Shown here: one piece after another, positions 53,743 through 64,000 of the stretch
How the letters are laid out: each line of letters opens with the position of its first letter
How positions within the stretch are numbered: the stretch's first letter is position 1
Notes under the pieces: generated by a model
Told to the model about the DNA's origin: nothing
Seen by the model: the letters and a program-made list of their open reading frames with translations, nothing else
Database searches by the model: none
Assembly (NCBI GenBank): GCA_947579605.1
Contig: OX388325.1
Span: forward strand, 13,945,572-14,009,571
Source: Athripsodes cinereus
Taxonomy: Eukaryota; Arthropoda; Insecta; Trichoptera; Leptoceridae
Direction: 5' to 3'
Length of the DNA stretch: 64,000 nucleotides
Made by a program: the position numbers and the translations under genes

Positions 53743-54045
53743 ACCATCACGACATTATCCTATATTTAGATTAGCCAGCAAACTAACGGCATGAAATAAA
53801 CATACAGACTGTCCTCTCCGTCTCAAGAAAAAATGAGACACACAGGATTGGTGGCAGGCCTCAACACTCAATGTTAGTGGATATTAGCTGTCACCAGGTT
53901 ATGGAAAAATCTGTCGTTTACAGGAGACTAAAAAATTACAGAATAAAAATGAGACATCAATTTTTTACCAGGTACTCCACGTAATCATAGTTTTTTTTTA
54001 AAGTGGGAGACCAATTCATTGTCGGTTACTCCATGGAATTGCAAT
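53743..54045 (-). mobile_element. Family B copy, full span, diverged
   Basis: ACTATACCATCACGACATTA, ACATACAGACTGTCCTCTCC, GGATTGGTGGCAGGCC, AAAGTGGGAGACCAATTCAT, CGGTTACTCCATGG. Confidence 0.75.
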
Positions 54046-54059
54046 GTCATAATTTTTTT

Positions 54060-54910
54060 GCAATTCGCAAACTCAACAAGTCAAATATTTACAAAATTTT
54101 TATTGAATTGGTAATACACACAATCAACGCTACTCTTTCAAATAAATTTAAAAAATTAAAATTTTCCTTGTTTAATTTTTTTAAATGTGCCTATTTTCAA
54201 TTTCACAAATAAAAAATTCGATTTTTTTAACTATTGAACGGAATAAAGACAACATAATGTCTCTAACAGTGTGATAATTATATAGTAAATTTCACTTTCC
54301 GTTGTATTTTGAAATCTATATATCTATTCCCTCACGCCGTATCCCAAGTGGGGTAGGCAGAGAGAACGGAACGCCAATTAGATCTGTCCTTACATACTTC
54401 TTTCGCCTCCTCCACAGTCATACAATTTCTCATGCACGCACGTCGATTTCTCTTACTCAAAACACGGCAGCCCTTGAAAATTTGATCTACATGATCAAGC
54501 CATGTAGTTCTCGGACGCCCGCGCTTCCTCACACCCCTCCTTTCAGCCAAGTATTTCCTTTTTGTCATTCTTTCCTCTTCCATTCGTTCCACATGACCAA
54601 ACCATCTCAATTTATTTACACTCATTCTATCCACAACACTCCTCTTGCATCCACTCATTCTTCTAATATCCTCATTCCTCACTCTATCACGCAACGTTTT
54701 ACCAACCATCCTACTCAGCGATCTCATCTCCACAGCATTTATTCCACTTTCGTCCTTCTTCAACCATGTCCACGTTTCGCTTACATACATAAGTGTCGGT
54801 ACCAGTGTATTTTGAAAGTATAATACAAATATAGCAAAATTACAAAATGACGATTTCTCGAATATAAGACATTTCTACTTGTTGAGATATGGAATCGGAC
54901 AGTTGAAACA
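54060..54910. mobile_element. Family H element split by a family A insertion
   Basis: Left part 54060-54314 (AAACTCAACAAGTCAAATAT, TTGGTAATACACACAATC, GAACGGAATAAAGACAAC), right part 54806-54910 (GACGATTTCTCGAATATAAG, TTCTACTTGTTGAGATATGG). Same order as 26190-27000. Confidence 0.75.
54315..54805 (-). mobile_element. Family A LINE, 5'-truncated insertion with 12-bp duplication
   Basis: TGTATTTTGAAA occurs at 54303-54314 and 54806-54817. The minus strand is open for about 152 codons: MYVSETWTWLKKDESGINA, EMRSLSRMVGKTLRDRVRN, NKLRWFGHVERMEEERMTK, RGRPRTTWLDHVDQIFKG, VLSAYPTWDTA, stop. This gives the longest view of the A ORF2 C-terminus. 5' truncation plus target duplication shows LINE-mediated insertion. 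Confidence 0.95.
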
Positions 54911-55180
54911 AATATTACGATTTGATCACAGCTAAACATAAATCAATTAGGCATGTATGATCACTGAGTGGTGGTGGTGTGTTCATTATGTATAGGTAAG
55001 ATACACATAATAATAATATTAAAATTAATGTTAATTTGATTAGCTTTATGTTGAACCAAGTGGAACTGTTAATGTATGTGTGTGTGTGAATGTTAATATT
55101 ATAAAATCTACTCAATTATTTTGTGTAGGTACTACAGATATCACTAACTAAAGAATTATCTACACCTAAATATTTAAAGC

Positions 55181-55608
55181 TATACTATACTACTATACTA
55201 TACCCTCACGCCGTGTCCCAAGTGGGGTAGGCAGAGAGAACGGAACGCCAAACAGATCTATCTTTACACACTTCCTTCGCTTCCTCCACATTCATACAGT
55301 TCCTCATACACGCACGTCGGTTCCTCTTACTCAACACGCGGCCGTCCTTGAGAATTTGATCCACGTGATCAAGCCACGTGGTTCTCGGACGCCCGCGTTT
55401 CCTCACACCCTTTCTTTCAGATAAGTATATCCTCTTTGTCATTCTTTCCTCTTTCATTCGTTCCACATGACCAAACCATCTCAATTTATTTACACGCATT
55501 CTGTCCACAACAGTCTTCTTGCATCCGCTCATTCTTCTAATATCCTCATTCTTCACTCTATCACGCAGCGTTTTACCAACCATTCTTCTCAACGATCGCA
55601 TCTCTACT
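55181..55608 (-). mobile_element. Family A LINE, 5'-truncated insertion with 12-bp duplication
   Basis: AATATTTAAAGC at 55169-55180 and 55609-55620. Minus strand open for 131 codons: MRSLRRMVGKTLRDRVKNED, VNKLRWFGHVERMKEERMT, RKRGRPRTTWLDHVDQILK, SVLSAYPTWDTA. Tail is (TATAG)n. One of the youngest-looking A copies. Confidence 0.95.
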
Positions 55609-55739
55609 AATATTTAAAGCCGTTAATATATTATGTATATCGACTGACAAGTTCCATTTCTCAACAATATTATGTATTTATTTATTATTTATTTATTCAT
55701 TCTTCATGTACATCGATTACAAACAATTACATAAAAAGG

Positions 55740-55935
55740 TAAACATTTATCGTGTCCAAACCCAGAAAAAAACAATCAAACTGATCTGCAGTACTGTGTA
55801 AAACGCACAGCAGGTGGAGATGCGTCAAAAATATCCTCCACAGTGCATGTGACAGTAGGGCACAATAATGGACACTCCAACAAGTGTGGCATGGTTTGTG
55901 CTGCACCACAGTCACACGCTCCAGATTCGTTTTAT
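55740..55935 (-). pseudogene. Family K LINE ORF2 tail
   Basis: Minus strand: SGACDCGAAQTMPHLLECPL, VEDIFDASPPA, LFFSGFGHDK with indels relative to 50620-50835. Preceded at its 3' side by TTATTATTTATTTATTCATT. Confidence 0.75.
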
Positions 55936-56270
55936 ACTCAATAATAAGAAATGTCTTATATTCGAGAAATCGACATTTTTGTAATTTTGGTGTATTTTTT
56001 ATATTATGCTTTAAAAAGTTAAAAACGCAACAGAAAATGAAATATACTATATAATAATCGCACTGTTATTAAAGACATACGTTGTCTTTGTTCCGTTCAA
56101 TGGTTAAACAATTCGAAATATTTATTTGGGGAATTGAAAATAAGTAACGACATTATTTTTTTTTCATAACAAGATATTTAATATATAAAGGGCACCATGT
56201 ATTTTTTGTAGTTACCTATATTTGTTTGTGTAATTCATAAAGTGGTGTTGATTATGTGTATTACGAATTA
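55935..56270. mobile_element. Family H fragment, inverted
   Basis: AAATGTCTTATATTCGAGAA, GTTCCGTTCAATGGTTAAAC, GAAATATTTATTTGGGGAAT, AATATATAAAGGGCACC, GTTGATTATGTGTATTACG. Confidence 0.7.
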
Positions 56271-56271
56271 T

Positions 56272-56400
56272 ATCAAATGGGGTAGGCAGAGAGAACGGAA
56301 CGCCATATGGATATCTCCTTACATATTTCTTTTGCTTTTTCTCACACCCTTCTTTTATTATAGACAAGTAGGTAGGTATATCCTCTTTGTCATCTTTTCC
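56272..56400 (-). pseudogene. Family A LINE tail fragment with internal deletion
   Basis: AAATGGGGTAGGCAGAGAGA, ACGGAACGCCATATGG, then directly CTCACACCCTTCTTTTA and TATATCCTCTTTGTCAT; the RACMRNCMN...RGRPRTTW middle is deleted. Confidence 0.75.
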
Positions 56401-56404
56401 TGTT

Positions 56405-56924
56405 ATTCACCGAGTATAATATTGCCTAGTTCATACACATAAAGTATTGTGTAGGTAGATACATGTTGTGTGCATTCATTAAAATATAATTATTTTATTA
56501 TTATATAACACCGTTAATATTCACAAATGATCGTTTATGTATGCAAATTATGTAGTATGTCCGAGTCAGGTGTCTGTGTGTTTGTGTGTATTATGTGCGA
56601 ACAGAACAACACGAAACAGAATTTACTTAACACAACACAATAATGAACATTCTATGATTCATAGTATTCTACAAATAAAAGATATGGGTGTTTCTATGTA
56701 TATGGTGTATAACAGATCAAAGAATATTTCTTATTAATTCATAATGTCTGCATATAGGCCAAAAGGGTATATGAAAGAGACTTGTCGTCCATTCGGAATC
56801 TTGTCCACACCGAAGGTGCCATAGTAGGCAGTTTGTAGGGCTGACCGACTAAAATACCTCGTGTGTGGAATCTTTTGACTACACTCCTTAGCCCCACAGT
56901 TGTGATACATATAAACAACCTCAT
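56405..56924. repeat. Unassigned, with repeat shared with 25400-25515
   Basis: 56800-56890: ATCTTGTCCACACCGAAGGT, CATAGTAGGCAGTTTG, AATCTTTTGACTACACTCC. Remainder unassigned. Confidence 0.5.
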
Positions 56925-57072
56925 CATCATCATCTCGCCCTCAACGCTCCTCTCGGGAGCACAGGGCAGAAACCAGCCTCCTCCATTCAGAGCGTCTGTG
57001 CGCCAATTGCGTCACCTCTTTCCACGACATTCCTTGCGCTCTGATATAGTTGTCATAGGAACGGTGTATTGT
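56925..57072 (-). pseudogene. Family G LINE tail
   Basis: (ATC)n, GCCCTCAACGCTCCTCTCGG, GCGTCACCTCTTTCCACGAC, TTGTCATAGGAACGGTGTAT. Minus strand keeps QGMSWKEVTQLA and RRLVSALCSREER. Confidence 0.85.
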
Positions 57073-57214
57073 ATAAATATGTAATCTAGGCTGCATTAAA
57101 AAAGTGCATAAGGTATTCCGTGAAATAAGGTGTCTTAATTATCACGAAGACACACTGAATTGAGGAGTTCTGAGTAAAACACAATCCATTCAAGACCATC
57201 ATATATGTAGATAG

Positions 57215-57485
57215 TGAGTTACAATCCATTGGATTGGTCTGCAACGAGTCTGGATTTTCTTCTCCATTCCTCCCTATTTTCAGCTAGTCTCTTTAATTCT
57301 ACATAGGTATGTGCCACAGTTCATGTCCTTCTTCAGTTGGTTTTTATAGGTGCATCTCTTTTGGTTAACCTCTACCATTTCTACCTTCGGTCCTACCCTC
57401 CGCGATGGTGATGAGCAATCCTGGGTGACTGATGTTGTGGCCAATCCAGTTAGCACGTTGTTGGCTGTTTTTTTTTAAGGAGTTG
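57215..57485 (-). pseudogene. LINE ORF2 C-terminal relic (GHNISHPGLL...EGR)
   Basis: Minus strand, shifting frames: ANWIGHNISHPGLLITIAEG, GRTEGRN, PKEMHL, EGHELWHIP, ELKRLAENREEWRRK. Resembles WxGHxxRxxGLLxxIxEGxxEGxRGRGRP tails of arthropod LINEs. Frameshifted and dead. Confidence 0.65.
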
Positions 57486-57489
57486 CTTA

Positions 57490-58270
57490 CTTTCTCCATC
57501 ATATCTTAGGAGACTACATATTTTTGCTGACTGCGTTAGCGCACAGTAGGACAAATACTCGCAACCTTATTAAATAATCTGATAATTTAAAACTTAAACG
57601 GGTGTAAAACACTTCGGAATTTATTAATCGTATTAAATAGTCAACAGAATGGAAGGCAGCCTTCACTTCTGGGCACCATTTAGCTTTACAATGTGTAAAA
57701 ATGCACACCATTCGGACAAAACAACAAAAAAATCATTAAAGTATAATATTTTACATATATTATCTTCTACAATCATACTAAACGCGCTTACCCATGCGTT
57801 CAAATTAATATAAACCAACGGACAGGTGATAATTTCACGAGCGGCACACTCAATTCTGAAACGCACACATTGTCACTAACGGCACTATGAAATTATATAG
57901 GTACAGCCAATCTCGCATGAAACTGTAAGCTGGAATTGAGAAAAAATCAGGTGATAACCACTTTTAGAAGCTAATTGAAGACATCACTGTTTACCTGCGC
58001 CCTTAAAACAATCTTAATACTAAGACATTCTTGATTTTTCGAGCAAATTGTCACCATGTGATTTCCTGAAAAATTTAAAAGGTAGGTAGTTTAAGAGTTT
58101 TGTTGCCGTTGTCAAACTATGGACAAATCTCAAGACCCTGGGGTACCCCAGTTAACGATGTTGGGTCAATGTTACAGATGTCCTGAAAGTAGTGTAGAAA
58201 CAAATAGGTAGCAACCCCTAGAGGAAGTAACCACGACCAATGAGCCCCTGGTCCAGCTGGAACATTCGTG
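57490..58270. other. Unassigned sequence
   Basis: A short minus-strand stretch near 58150-58110 reads LTGVPQGLEIC, which could be a reverse transcriptase SGVPQGS echo, but nothing around it supports this. No gene called. Confidence 0.35.
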
Positions 58271-58512
58271 ACCCTCATGCCGTGTCCCAAGTGGACAAGG
58301 CGAAATGCCAAACAGATCTATCCTTAGATACTTCTTTCGCTTCTTCTACATTCAAACAATTCTCATACACGCACGTCTATTTTTCTGCCTTAACACACGG
58401 CCGTCCTTGAGAATTTGATCCACGTGATCATGTAACATGGTTCTCAGATGGCCGCGTTTCTTCACACCTCGTCTTTCAGATAAATACATATATCCTCTTT
58501 GTCATTCTTTTC
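58271..58512 (-). pseudogene. Family A LINE tail, decayed
   Basis: ACCCTCATGCCGTGTCCCAA, then a deletion, GCCAAACAGATCTATCC, CACGGCCGTCCTTGAGAATT, CCTCTTTGTCATTC. Frame destroyed. Confidence 0.8.
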
Positions 58513-58514
58513 TC

Positions 58515-59198
58515 ATTATCAGCGCTTAAGCATTCTTTACTTTATTATATAAAATATGAAATATCGGAATAAGAATGCAGAAACCGGAGCGGCAGAGTGA
58601 ATTCCCATACATAATTTACTATGCCGTTGTAATTTTGTTTGTACCAACAATTATATTGCTTTATAAAGTGTTTGTTATCATTATTTTTTGCTTCACAATA
58701 CTAATATTATTATCTCGTCATCATCGGTTTAGTTTAGTACTAGTAGGTGCTAGTATAGCATAAAATATGTATAGTAGGTAGGTAGTTCTGTTAATGCTTG
58801 GACAGGATGTGAACCTGAGTAAGTTGGTTACGGTGTACTGGGCATAACAGCATGCCTAAATACCTAAGTATGTTATAATAATGTTATGTTTTATAAATGT
58901 GTTAGTACTTATGTGGTGAGCTTTTTTTATTGTAGTTAACTTAACTGGACATTTACGAAATCCTCTCACTTTTTAGTTAAATCAGAGAGTCCTAGAAATT
59001 TGCAACATTTTTCTTTTTTTCCCCCTGTATATTGATGATGATATCTTATTTGAATGCATTTTTCATTGGATATTTTCACAATGTCGCGGGGACAATTCGC
59101 AGGGGCCGTGGCGTAGACCATGAACGCGTGAATTTCGTTTAATTTTTGTTTGAACAGTTCCTTGTGCTATCCTTTCATCTCTCTCTCTCTCTCTCTCC

Positions 59199-59258
<60 letters not shown>

Positions 59259-59929
59259 GTATTCTTATTTTTGTAATTGGCCTTATTTTTTGTATTGTCA
59301 TAAGTATAGAATGAATAAATAGAGAAATAAATATATGTATACCTGCCTAAATATATAAATGATTCATATATTTATTTTATTAACATATTATCCACGGCGT
59401 GAGCCTTTTACATGTTTTAAAATACACAAAAAATCATACAAATCAAATTTCTCATTCACAACAGTTGGAAAACAAGAATTGGCAAAGAACAAAACACAAA
59501 AGGGAATCAATTCATAACAACAATAACTTTAGTCAAATCACAAAATATTGGAGTGTCAGTATAGAATGTCAATGAAATGTTTAGTACTTAATATGTCAAA
59601 AATTAAAATTGTAATAAAGTCAGGAGATGTCAAATGGATAGAATTTTTTTTTTATTGGAAATGGTCCAAATAATTTAAATGTCCTAATACGATAGACGTG
59701 GTTCAATCGCAAAACGTGTATCGCATGCAGGGTAGAGAAGAAAAGTATTAGGTGTTTCGACGGTTACAAATCGGCTAATATTGGCTAAAGCTCTTTATAG
59801 CTTGACAACGTGCACCACTTCCACTTATCTCTCTTATGCTTCTCTCATATAAATCCTTTTTATCAGAACGGCTGACCGCACTAATCGCTGTACAGCGAAG
59901 GTCTGGATGTAACTCTTTCACAATAAACC
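58515..59929. other. Unassigned sequence around a (CT)n tract
   Basis: No gene or complete element. Near 59735-59785, GTGTTTCGACGGTTACAAATC and GCTAATATTGGC weakly recall the 35876 foldback element. Confidence 0.4.
59178..59254. repeat. (CT)n microsatellite with a C-run
   Basis: Two (CT)n blocks separated by about a dozen C bases. Confidence 0.95.
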
Positions 59930-60530
59930 TTTCCTCCTATGACAACACTGATATTAGAGTGTTGGGAATGCCTCTCTCTCTGCCTTATTTTTTCGTTGTC
60001 TTGTGTTTTTTCTTATTAAACCATCTATCACTGAACTGATGATCTCGATCTCGTACACCTCCGACTAATAGACGGTGACACACCATTCATGGGCGAAAAC
60101 ACCATCGCAGCCATGTATTTAATTAATACTTAAATAAATTCTTTATAAAAATATACTTTGTAAATAATTATCTACGTCTTCTAACATAACATTTTACTCG
60201 TTACAATTAAAATACTCTACAATTTTTAGTACACAAAAGCATTTCAATTGTACGAGAAAATCTTTAATATGTACAAATTATACAAATTAATTAAAATATA
60301 GTACATATACATAATTTATTTACGTGCTAGAGTATTTTACACAGCGTCGCTCGGGAGAAAAACATCAAATTGTCAAATAAACACTTGCAGATAGCATAAC
60401 TACTCCCCAAAGAAATGCGAAAAATGGGAGATTTTTTAAACCTAGCAACACCATCATGTAGATCTTTTTGACAGATATATTATGCTTGAATGAAAATATT
60501 AGTAATTTATTTTTGCATACAGAATAGTTT
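59930..60530. other. Family G fragment and unassigned sequence
   Basis: 59918-59975: CTTTCACAATAAACCTTTCC, TATGACAACACTGATATTAG, the G 5' part. Then AT-rich without gene. Confidence 0.5.
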
Positions 60531-60534
60531 TAAC

Positions 60535-60780
60535 TTCTTCTTCTTCTTTCTGTGCCATGTCTGGTCTCCCCGACTTTGGCGATCAATCCGGCAAAAACCT
60601 CCCTGACCTGTGCTGCTCTGAACAGGCCATCCACTGTCCTCATTCCGGTCCACTCTCTAATGTTGCGCAGCCAGGACATTTGCTTTCTGCCAACTCTCCG
60701 TCTTCCTTCAATCTTGCCCTCCAATGTAAGGCGGAGGAGACGGTACTTCTCTCCATGCAGCAAGTGACCCGAATATGAGT
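60535..60780 (-). pseudogene. Family L LINE ORF2 tail, open
   Basis: Minus strand: SGHLLHGEKYRLLRLTLEGK, IEGRRRVGRKQMSWLRNI, REWTGMRTVDGLFRAAQ, AGLIAKVGETRHGTE, then an AAG-rich end (TTCTTCTTCTTC on plus). About 80 codons in one frame, the best L copy here. Confidence 0.85.
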
Positions 60781-60811
60781 TTTTACTATTTGATTTTTTT
60801 TTTGTTTTTAC

Positions 60812-61079
60812 TATTTGTATCCCGTGGAGCACCCGGTAAAGAATTGGTCTCCCACTCTTCTGCGTAAGTTTTCGAGTGTCCTGTAAAAGGCAGGTGTTCG
60901 AAAAATTAAGACATTTTACTTCTTAAATTCAGCGATGAGGCTTGCCACCCATCCTGAATGTCTTGATTTTATATTGGCACGAAGAGGACAGTTTGCATGT
61001 TTCTTACATGCAGCTGATCTGCTGGCTACCCCACTTGTGGGATATGCCGTGATGGTATAGTAGTATAGTAGTATAGTAG
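60812..61079 (+). mobile_element. Family B retroposon, fullest copy
   Basis: Landmarks in order: GTATCCCGTGGAGCACCCGG, ATTGGTCTCCCACTCTTC, GAGTGTCCTGTAAAAGGC, GAGGCTTGCCACCCATCC, TGGCACGAAGAGGACAG, TACCCCACTTGTGGGATATG, CCGTGATGGTATAGTAG and (TAG)n. About 265 bp, no pol III boxes recognised, no conserved frame. GATTTTTTTTT on both sides may be its target duplication. The 3' end nearly matches that of LINE A. Confidence 0.85.
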
Positions 61080-61111
61080 ATTTTTTTTTATCAAAGCACA
61101 ATTTCTGGACA

Positions 61112-61215
61112 TATTATGACATTCAGCATGGGCGGTAAACATCATCGCTGAATTAAAGATGTAAAATTTATTTTGTTTTTTCGAACACTTGCCTTTTACA
61201 GGACACTCTCACGGA
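61112..61215 (-). mobile_element. Family B fragment
   Basis: ACATTCAGCATGGGCGGTAA, ATCGCTGAATTAAAGATG, CTTGCCTTTTACAGGACAC. Confidence 0.7.
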
Positions 61216-61219
61216 AAAG

Positions 61220-61712
61220 AGTATTCTTAACCGTTGTTTACAAAACGGTCAAGAAACACTAAATTCTATAAAATTTCTGTCAATTTATAAGATATTTATA
61301 ATATTTTTAGACTAAAACCTTCGTAAAGGACGGTAAATTGTGTAAAGTGTATTATTTTTCCTCTATCTTGTCTAATTACAGTGTATATCGAGGACATACA
61401 TATATACACATATACAAACAGACACAAATATATTTTTTACATTTTATACACAGAGAGATAGAAAACCAAGTAGGTATATAATATTATTTCTTAGTAGAAT
61501 AATAAATTGTTAATTTAAATAAATTAAATACTTGAAATTTAAATAGTAAATAAAAATTAACTTGTAAAATAATACTCTTGATATGTAGAACTTACAACAA
61601 AAAAATTAAATGATCTTAAAAATATTTGTATTCGTTTGTATATACGCCAGCTTTATTTATTTGTTTTAATTTTTACAGGATCAAACAGTCAATTATTATA
61701 GAAGATGTTAAC
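61220..61712. other. Unassigned AT-rich sequence
   Basis: No gene; the end (61660-61700) has the TTTTACAGGATCAAACAG wording also seen near 32960. Confidence 0.4.
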
Positions 61713-61714
61713 AA

Positions 61715-61850
61715 AATTTAGTGTGGCGTGTCCCAGATGCTGTAACAATCTGCCTCTGTGTCTGCGAGAGGAGGTGAATGGGGAGAACTATAAAAGAGGG
61801 CTGAAGACGCACCTTTTTGCTGGGAGTATACGGTGCCCTTGAGGTCATGT
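61715..61850 (+). pseudogene. LINE ORF2 C-terminal tail (LKTHLF type)
   Basis: Reads FSVACPRCCNNLPLCLREEV, NGENYKRGLKTHLFAGS: counterpart of FSVAGPxxWNxLPxxLR...FKxxLKTHLF at 41060 and 10562, here from a different subfamily. About 45 codons. Confidence 0.7.
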
Positions 61851-61854
61851 TATG

Positions 61855-63110
61855 AGTAAACGGCACTTTACAAATTGCCCATATACCTAATGTGGATCAG
61901 CAATGATCCTAAGTTTTCCAAATATGGTTAATAAGTATTAAAAAAATCTAAGTTTATTTATTTTTTATTTATTTATTGATACAATAAACGAATGTTACCT
62001 CTTATTAATAATACCTACAATAAAATGTTTAATAAAAATTACAAAAAAATATATACTCTTATTACTCTTTGTAAGATTAAAATTAAAATAATTACAAACA
62101 TCATAATTACAATGTTACCTACATCATACATCTATAAAATGTCATATGAATGTGTTTCAAAACAACATAAAATGTATTAATAACCAATGAAATATGATTT
62201 ATTATTGATCCTAAGTATAGAAATTGTATTTTTCATTAAAATCGACTTACCTAAAAATATTTTGGGGTTCCTAGTGGTTAAAAAAGTTCCCCGACCGCTG
62301 GTTTAGCCAGACACATTGGTAGGTTCTTTGGGGAAAATATGATCGCGATATTGCAGTTTAAAAAAAAACTTATTTTATGAATAATTCCCGAGCGACATTG
62401 GGTATAATAGCTAGTAGGCATTAAATAAAATAAAATGTTAGTTAAACTACGTATGCTATTGTATCAGCTGAATGTGAATTATATACCAGGAAAAAAATGT
62501 GTTTGAAGTGATATCATTTGACAATGAAAGTGTGGCGTAACGAAGGATTTAAGGCACACAATGTTGTGAGCAATGAGGGCCCTGTTAGTTAATATGTATG
62601 TAGCGTTTAATCTATAATCATAACTATATTTGTAAATAAATAAGTACCTAGTTAATAAAAAGCAATTGGTCTGTTGGTTACCCCACTTGTGGGATATACA
62701 GTGATGGTATATAATATGGTTAGTTAAGTTTTGACAATGTTTTTAGTATTTTATTTTTTATTTAATTTGTATTGACTAAATCACTTACGAGTATATAATA
62801 TTTTTATTTAAATATATCGATACATATAATAATATAACACATTAACTTAAAATACACTTTAAATTATATAATTTAGATAGCTAACACACACATTTTTCTA
62901 ATTTTACATATAAAAGATAATAAATTCTACACAAATTCCAAAAAATAATAGATTCTGCCTTTAACTAATACCTACCAAATTGTATTTAAAAACCACAAGT
63001 AGACAAGCCGTCTTCTCTGTACCAACAAAAATTAAGATATTCAGGGTGGGTGGCAAACCTCATCGCTGAATTTGAAATGTAAAATGTCTTTTTTTTTTTC
63101 GAACACCTGC
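61855..63110. other. Unassigned AT-rich sequence with B and hAT fragments
   Basis: 62287-62312 (AGTTCCCCGACCGCTGG) looks like a single hAT terminus. 62668-62720 is the B 3' end (GGTTACCCCACTTGTGGGAT, plus strand). 63000-63110 is B in reverse (GGGTGGGTGGCAAACCTCAT, TCGAACACCTGCC). No gene. Confidence 0.55.
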
Positions 63111-63114
63111 CGAA

Positions 63115-63437
63115 AAAAGTCATAAAAAGGGTTTATTTTTTTTTTACTCGGGCTTCTCTTCCCAGTCATTAGCGCACAGGTGTCGTTACACCACTGCAAT
63201 CGTAAAATATAGTAATAATTAATTGACATGAACAACAAAATGTTAATTACTCTACCAATGGTTCTAAACATTAAGTATATTTGTTTCATAAACTCGCATT
63301 TACAACAATGAGCCTTGTATACTATACCAGGTATCACAATCAACATAATACAGTATTATAAATATATTTTAAGTTCGTTCGTATACATGTTTTTTTTTCT
63401 CATTTATGGCATAGCCATCCTACGAGGATGATTTGTG
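63115..63437. other. LINE 3' flank, unassigned
   Basis: Region downstream of the I-like ORF2 stop. Probably contains its 3' UTR; no poly-A/T boundary could be fixed with confidence (T-run at 63391-63399 is a candidate). Confidence 0.4.
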
Positions 63438-64000
63438 TCAAAAACAGTCTCCAAATATAGTTAAATAGTCAAGAAGATAGTCATCACAGAATAATGAAAT
63501 TGATTGGCCTTCATTGATTTGAGAAGGGACAAATGGATTGATTCGGATGTCATAGGTACTCAGCAATGATTCAATACTCAAAGGAAATTGGCAATGGTTC
63601 TGAAGAGCATCAACGAAAATATCATACGCATCCCTGATAGGGCACCCCAGGAAAACATGGTCAAGCGTCTCCTCGTCCAGGCCGCGCTCGCAGTATGGAC
63701 TTTCAACAAGTTGGATTTTAAAAAGATGAGCGTCCAGTCTACAGTGTCCAAGTCGCATTCGACATATGGCAGTAATTTCAGATCTGTTGAATTTCGATTT
63801 GTGGAACCAGGGTTTTCTTGCGATTTGGACCTGGATCGACCTATATCTTTTTCCTTTTATGAGTGATACGTCCATCCACAAGTCACTCCACTTCTTACGA
63901 GCATCAGCTTCTACGGTTCGCTTTATGTCATCGTCTGGAAGGATGAAATCTTCCATCATTGTTCCGAGGGTGCAAGCAGTTTTAGCCAATTCATCGACAG
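63438..64000 (-). pseudogene. I-like LINE ORF2: end of RNase H and C-terminal tail (runs off right edge)
   Basis: Open on the minus strand from the window edge: VDELAKTA (the usual end of a LINE RNase H domain, ADxLAKxA), a linker ending HKSKFNRSEIT, then CRMRLGHCRLDAHLFKIQLV and CERGLDEETLDHVFLGCP (zinc-knuckle-like region), and a stop at 63438. About 187 codons, no internal stop, so it may belong to a fairly intact element whose body lies beyond 64000. An RNase H domain upstream of the knuckle places it in the I/R1-like group (inference). Confidence 0.82.

Noticed and set aside
54302..54823. 173-codon plus-strand open frame
   Set aside because: Antisense of a family A LINE tail with RGRPRTTW on the minus strand and a target duplication.
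58110..58160. Reverse transcriptase SGVPQGS motif
   Set aside because: LTGVPQGLEIC on the minus strand stands alone without neighbouring RT blocks.
59178..59254. Regulatory GAGA-type element
   Set aside because: A plain (CT)n microsatellite with no adjacent gene gives no ground for a regulatory call.
63588..63866. 92-codon plus-strand open frame
   Set aside because: Antisense of the I-like LINE tail, which has RNase H and zinc-knuckle motifs.
1..64000. CRISPR arrays, operons, bacterial promoters, phage or virus genes
   Set aside because: Repeats are dispersed, not regularly spaced; there are no compact gene runs; all enzyme motifs belong to eukaryotic transposable elements.

Overview
This is a gene-poor, AT-rich stretch of an arthropod nuclear genome, most likely a moth or butterfly. 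The evidence is the dense mix of decayed non-LTR retrotransposons, hAT and Tc1/mariner MITEs and tRNA-derived SINEs, plus the frequent palindrome TAGGTACCTA (at least ten copies), which I associate with Lepidoptera. The species call is an inference. I found no convincing host protein gene, tRNA gene or rRNA gene. Nearly every long open frame belongs to a transposable element (TE).

Layout. 1-430 holds a frameshifted LINE tail. 1905-6200 holds the only well-preserved element, a minus-strand LINE with an ORF1 fragment and an ORF2 that would be fully open but for a 1,021-bp insertion (4499-5519) bounded by TTAA. A Tc1 transposase relic abuts its 5' end. 7200-8800 is a nest of a retroposon and two hAT MITEs. 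10.2-15.6 kb carries LINE tails, SINEs and two more TIR elements. 20.2-23.4 kb has a TIR element between 111-bp direct repeats and then a 2.0-kb TIR element with an 8-bp target-site duplication. 24-32 kb holds three copies of a long-armed foldback MITE, two hAT MITEs and LINE tails. 34-43 kb holds tRNA SINEs, a pogo-like MITE, a GC-rich MITE and LINE relics. 44-63 kb has more LINE tails, a broken mariner (51805-52608) and two truncated LINE tails with clear target-site duplications. The window ends inside the RNase H/tail region of an I-like LINE (63438-64000, minus).

Repeat names used below. A = LINE tail encoding RGRPRTTW. B = short retroposon ending CCCACTTGTGGG plus (TAG)n. C and D = retroposons sharing a 3' hairpin and ending in AATAAA-type tails. 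E = tRNA-derived SINE. F = foldback TA MITE. G = LINE tail ending CSREER plus (GAT)n. H = element containing TTCCGTTCAAT. L = LINE tail with GKIEG/MSWLRN. K = LINE tail with CDCG..QTMPHLLECP. For B, C, D and E the plus strand means the copy's 3' tail is at the higher coordinate.

Points deserving most attention: the covarying 16-nt hairpin shared by C and D; the near-identical 3' ends of LINE A and short retroposon B, suggesting hitchhiking; two hammerhead-like motifs of the Penelope type; the TTAA insertion that can be removed on paper to leave an uninterrupted LINE ORF2; and the 2-kb TIR element whose transposase I could not identify.
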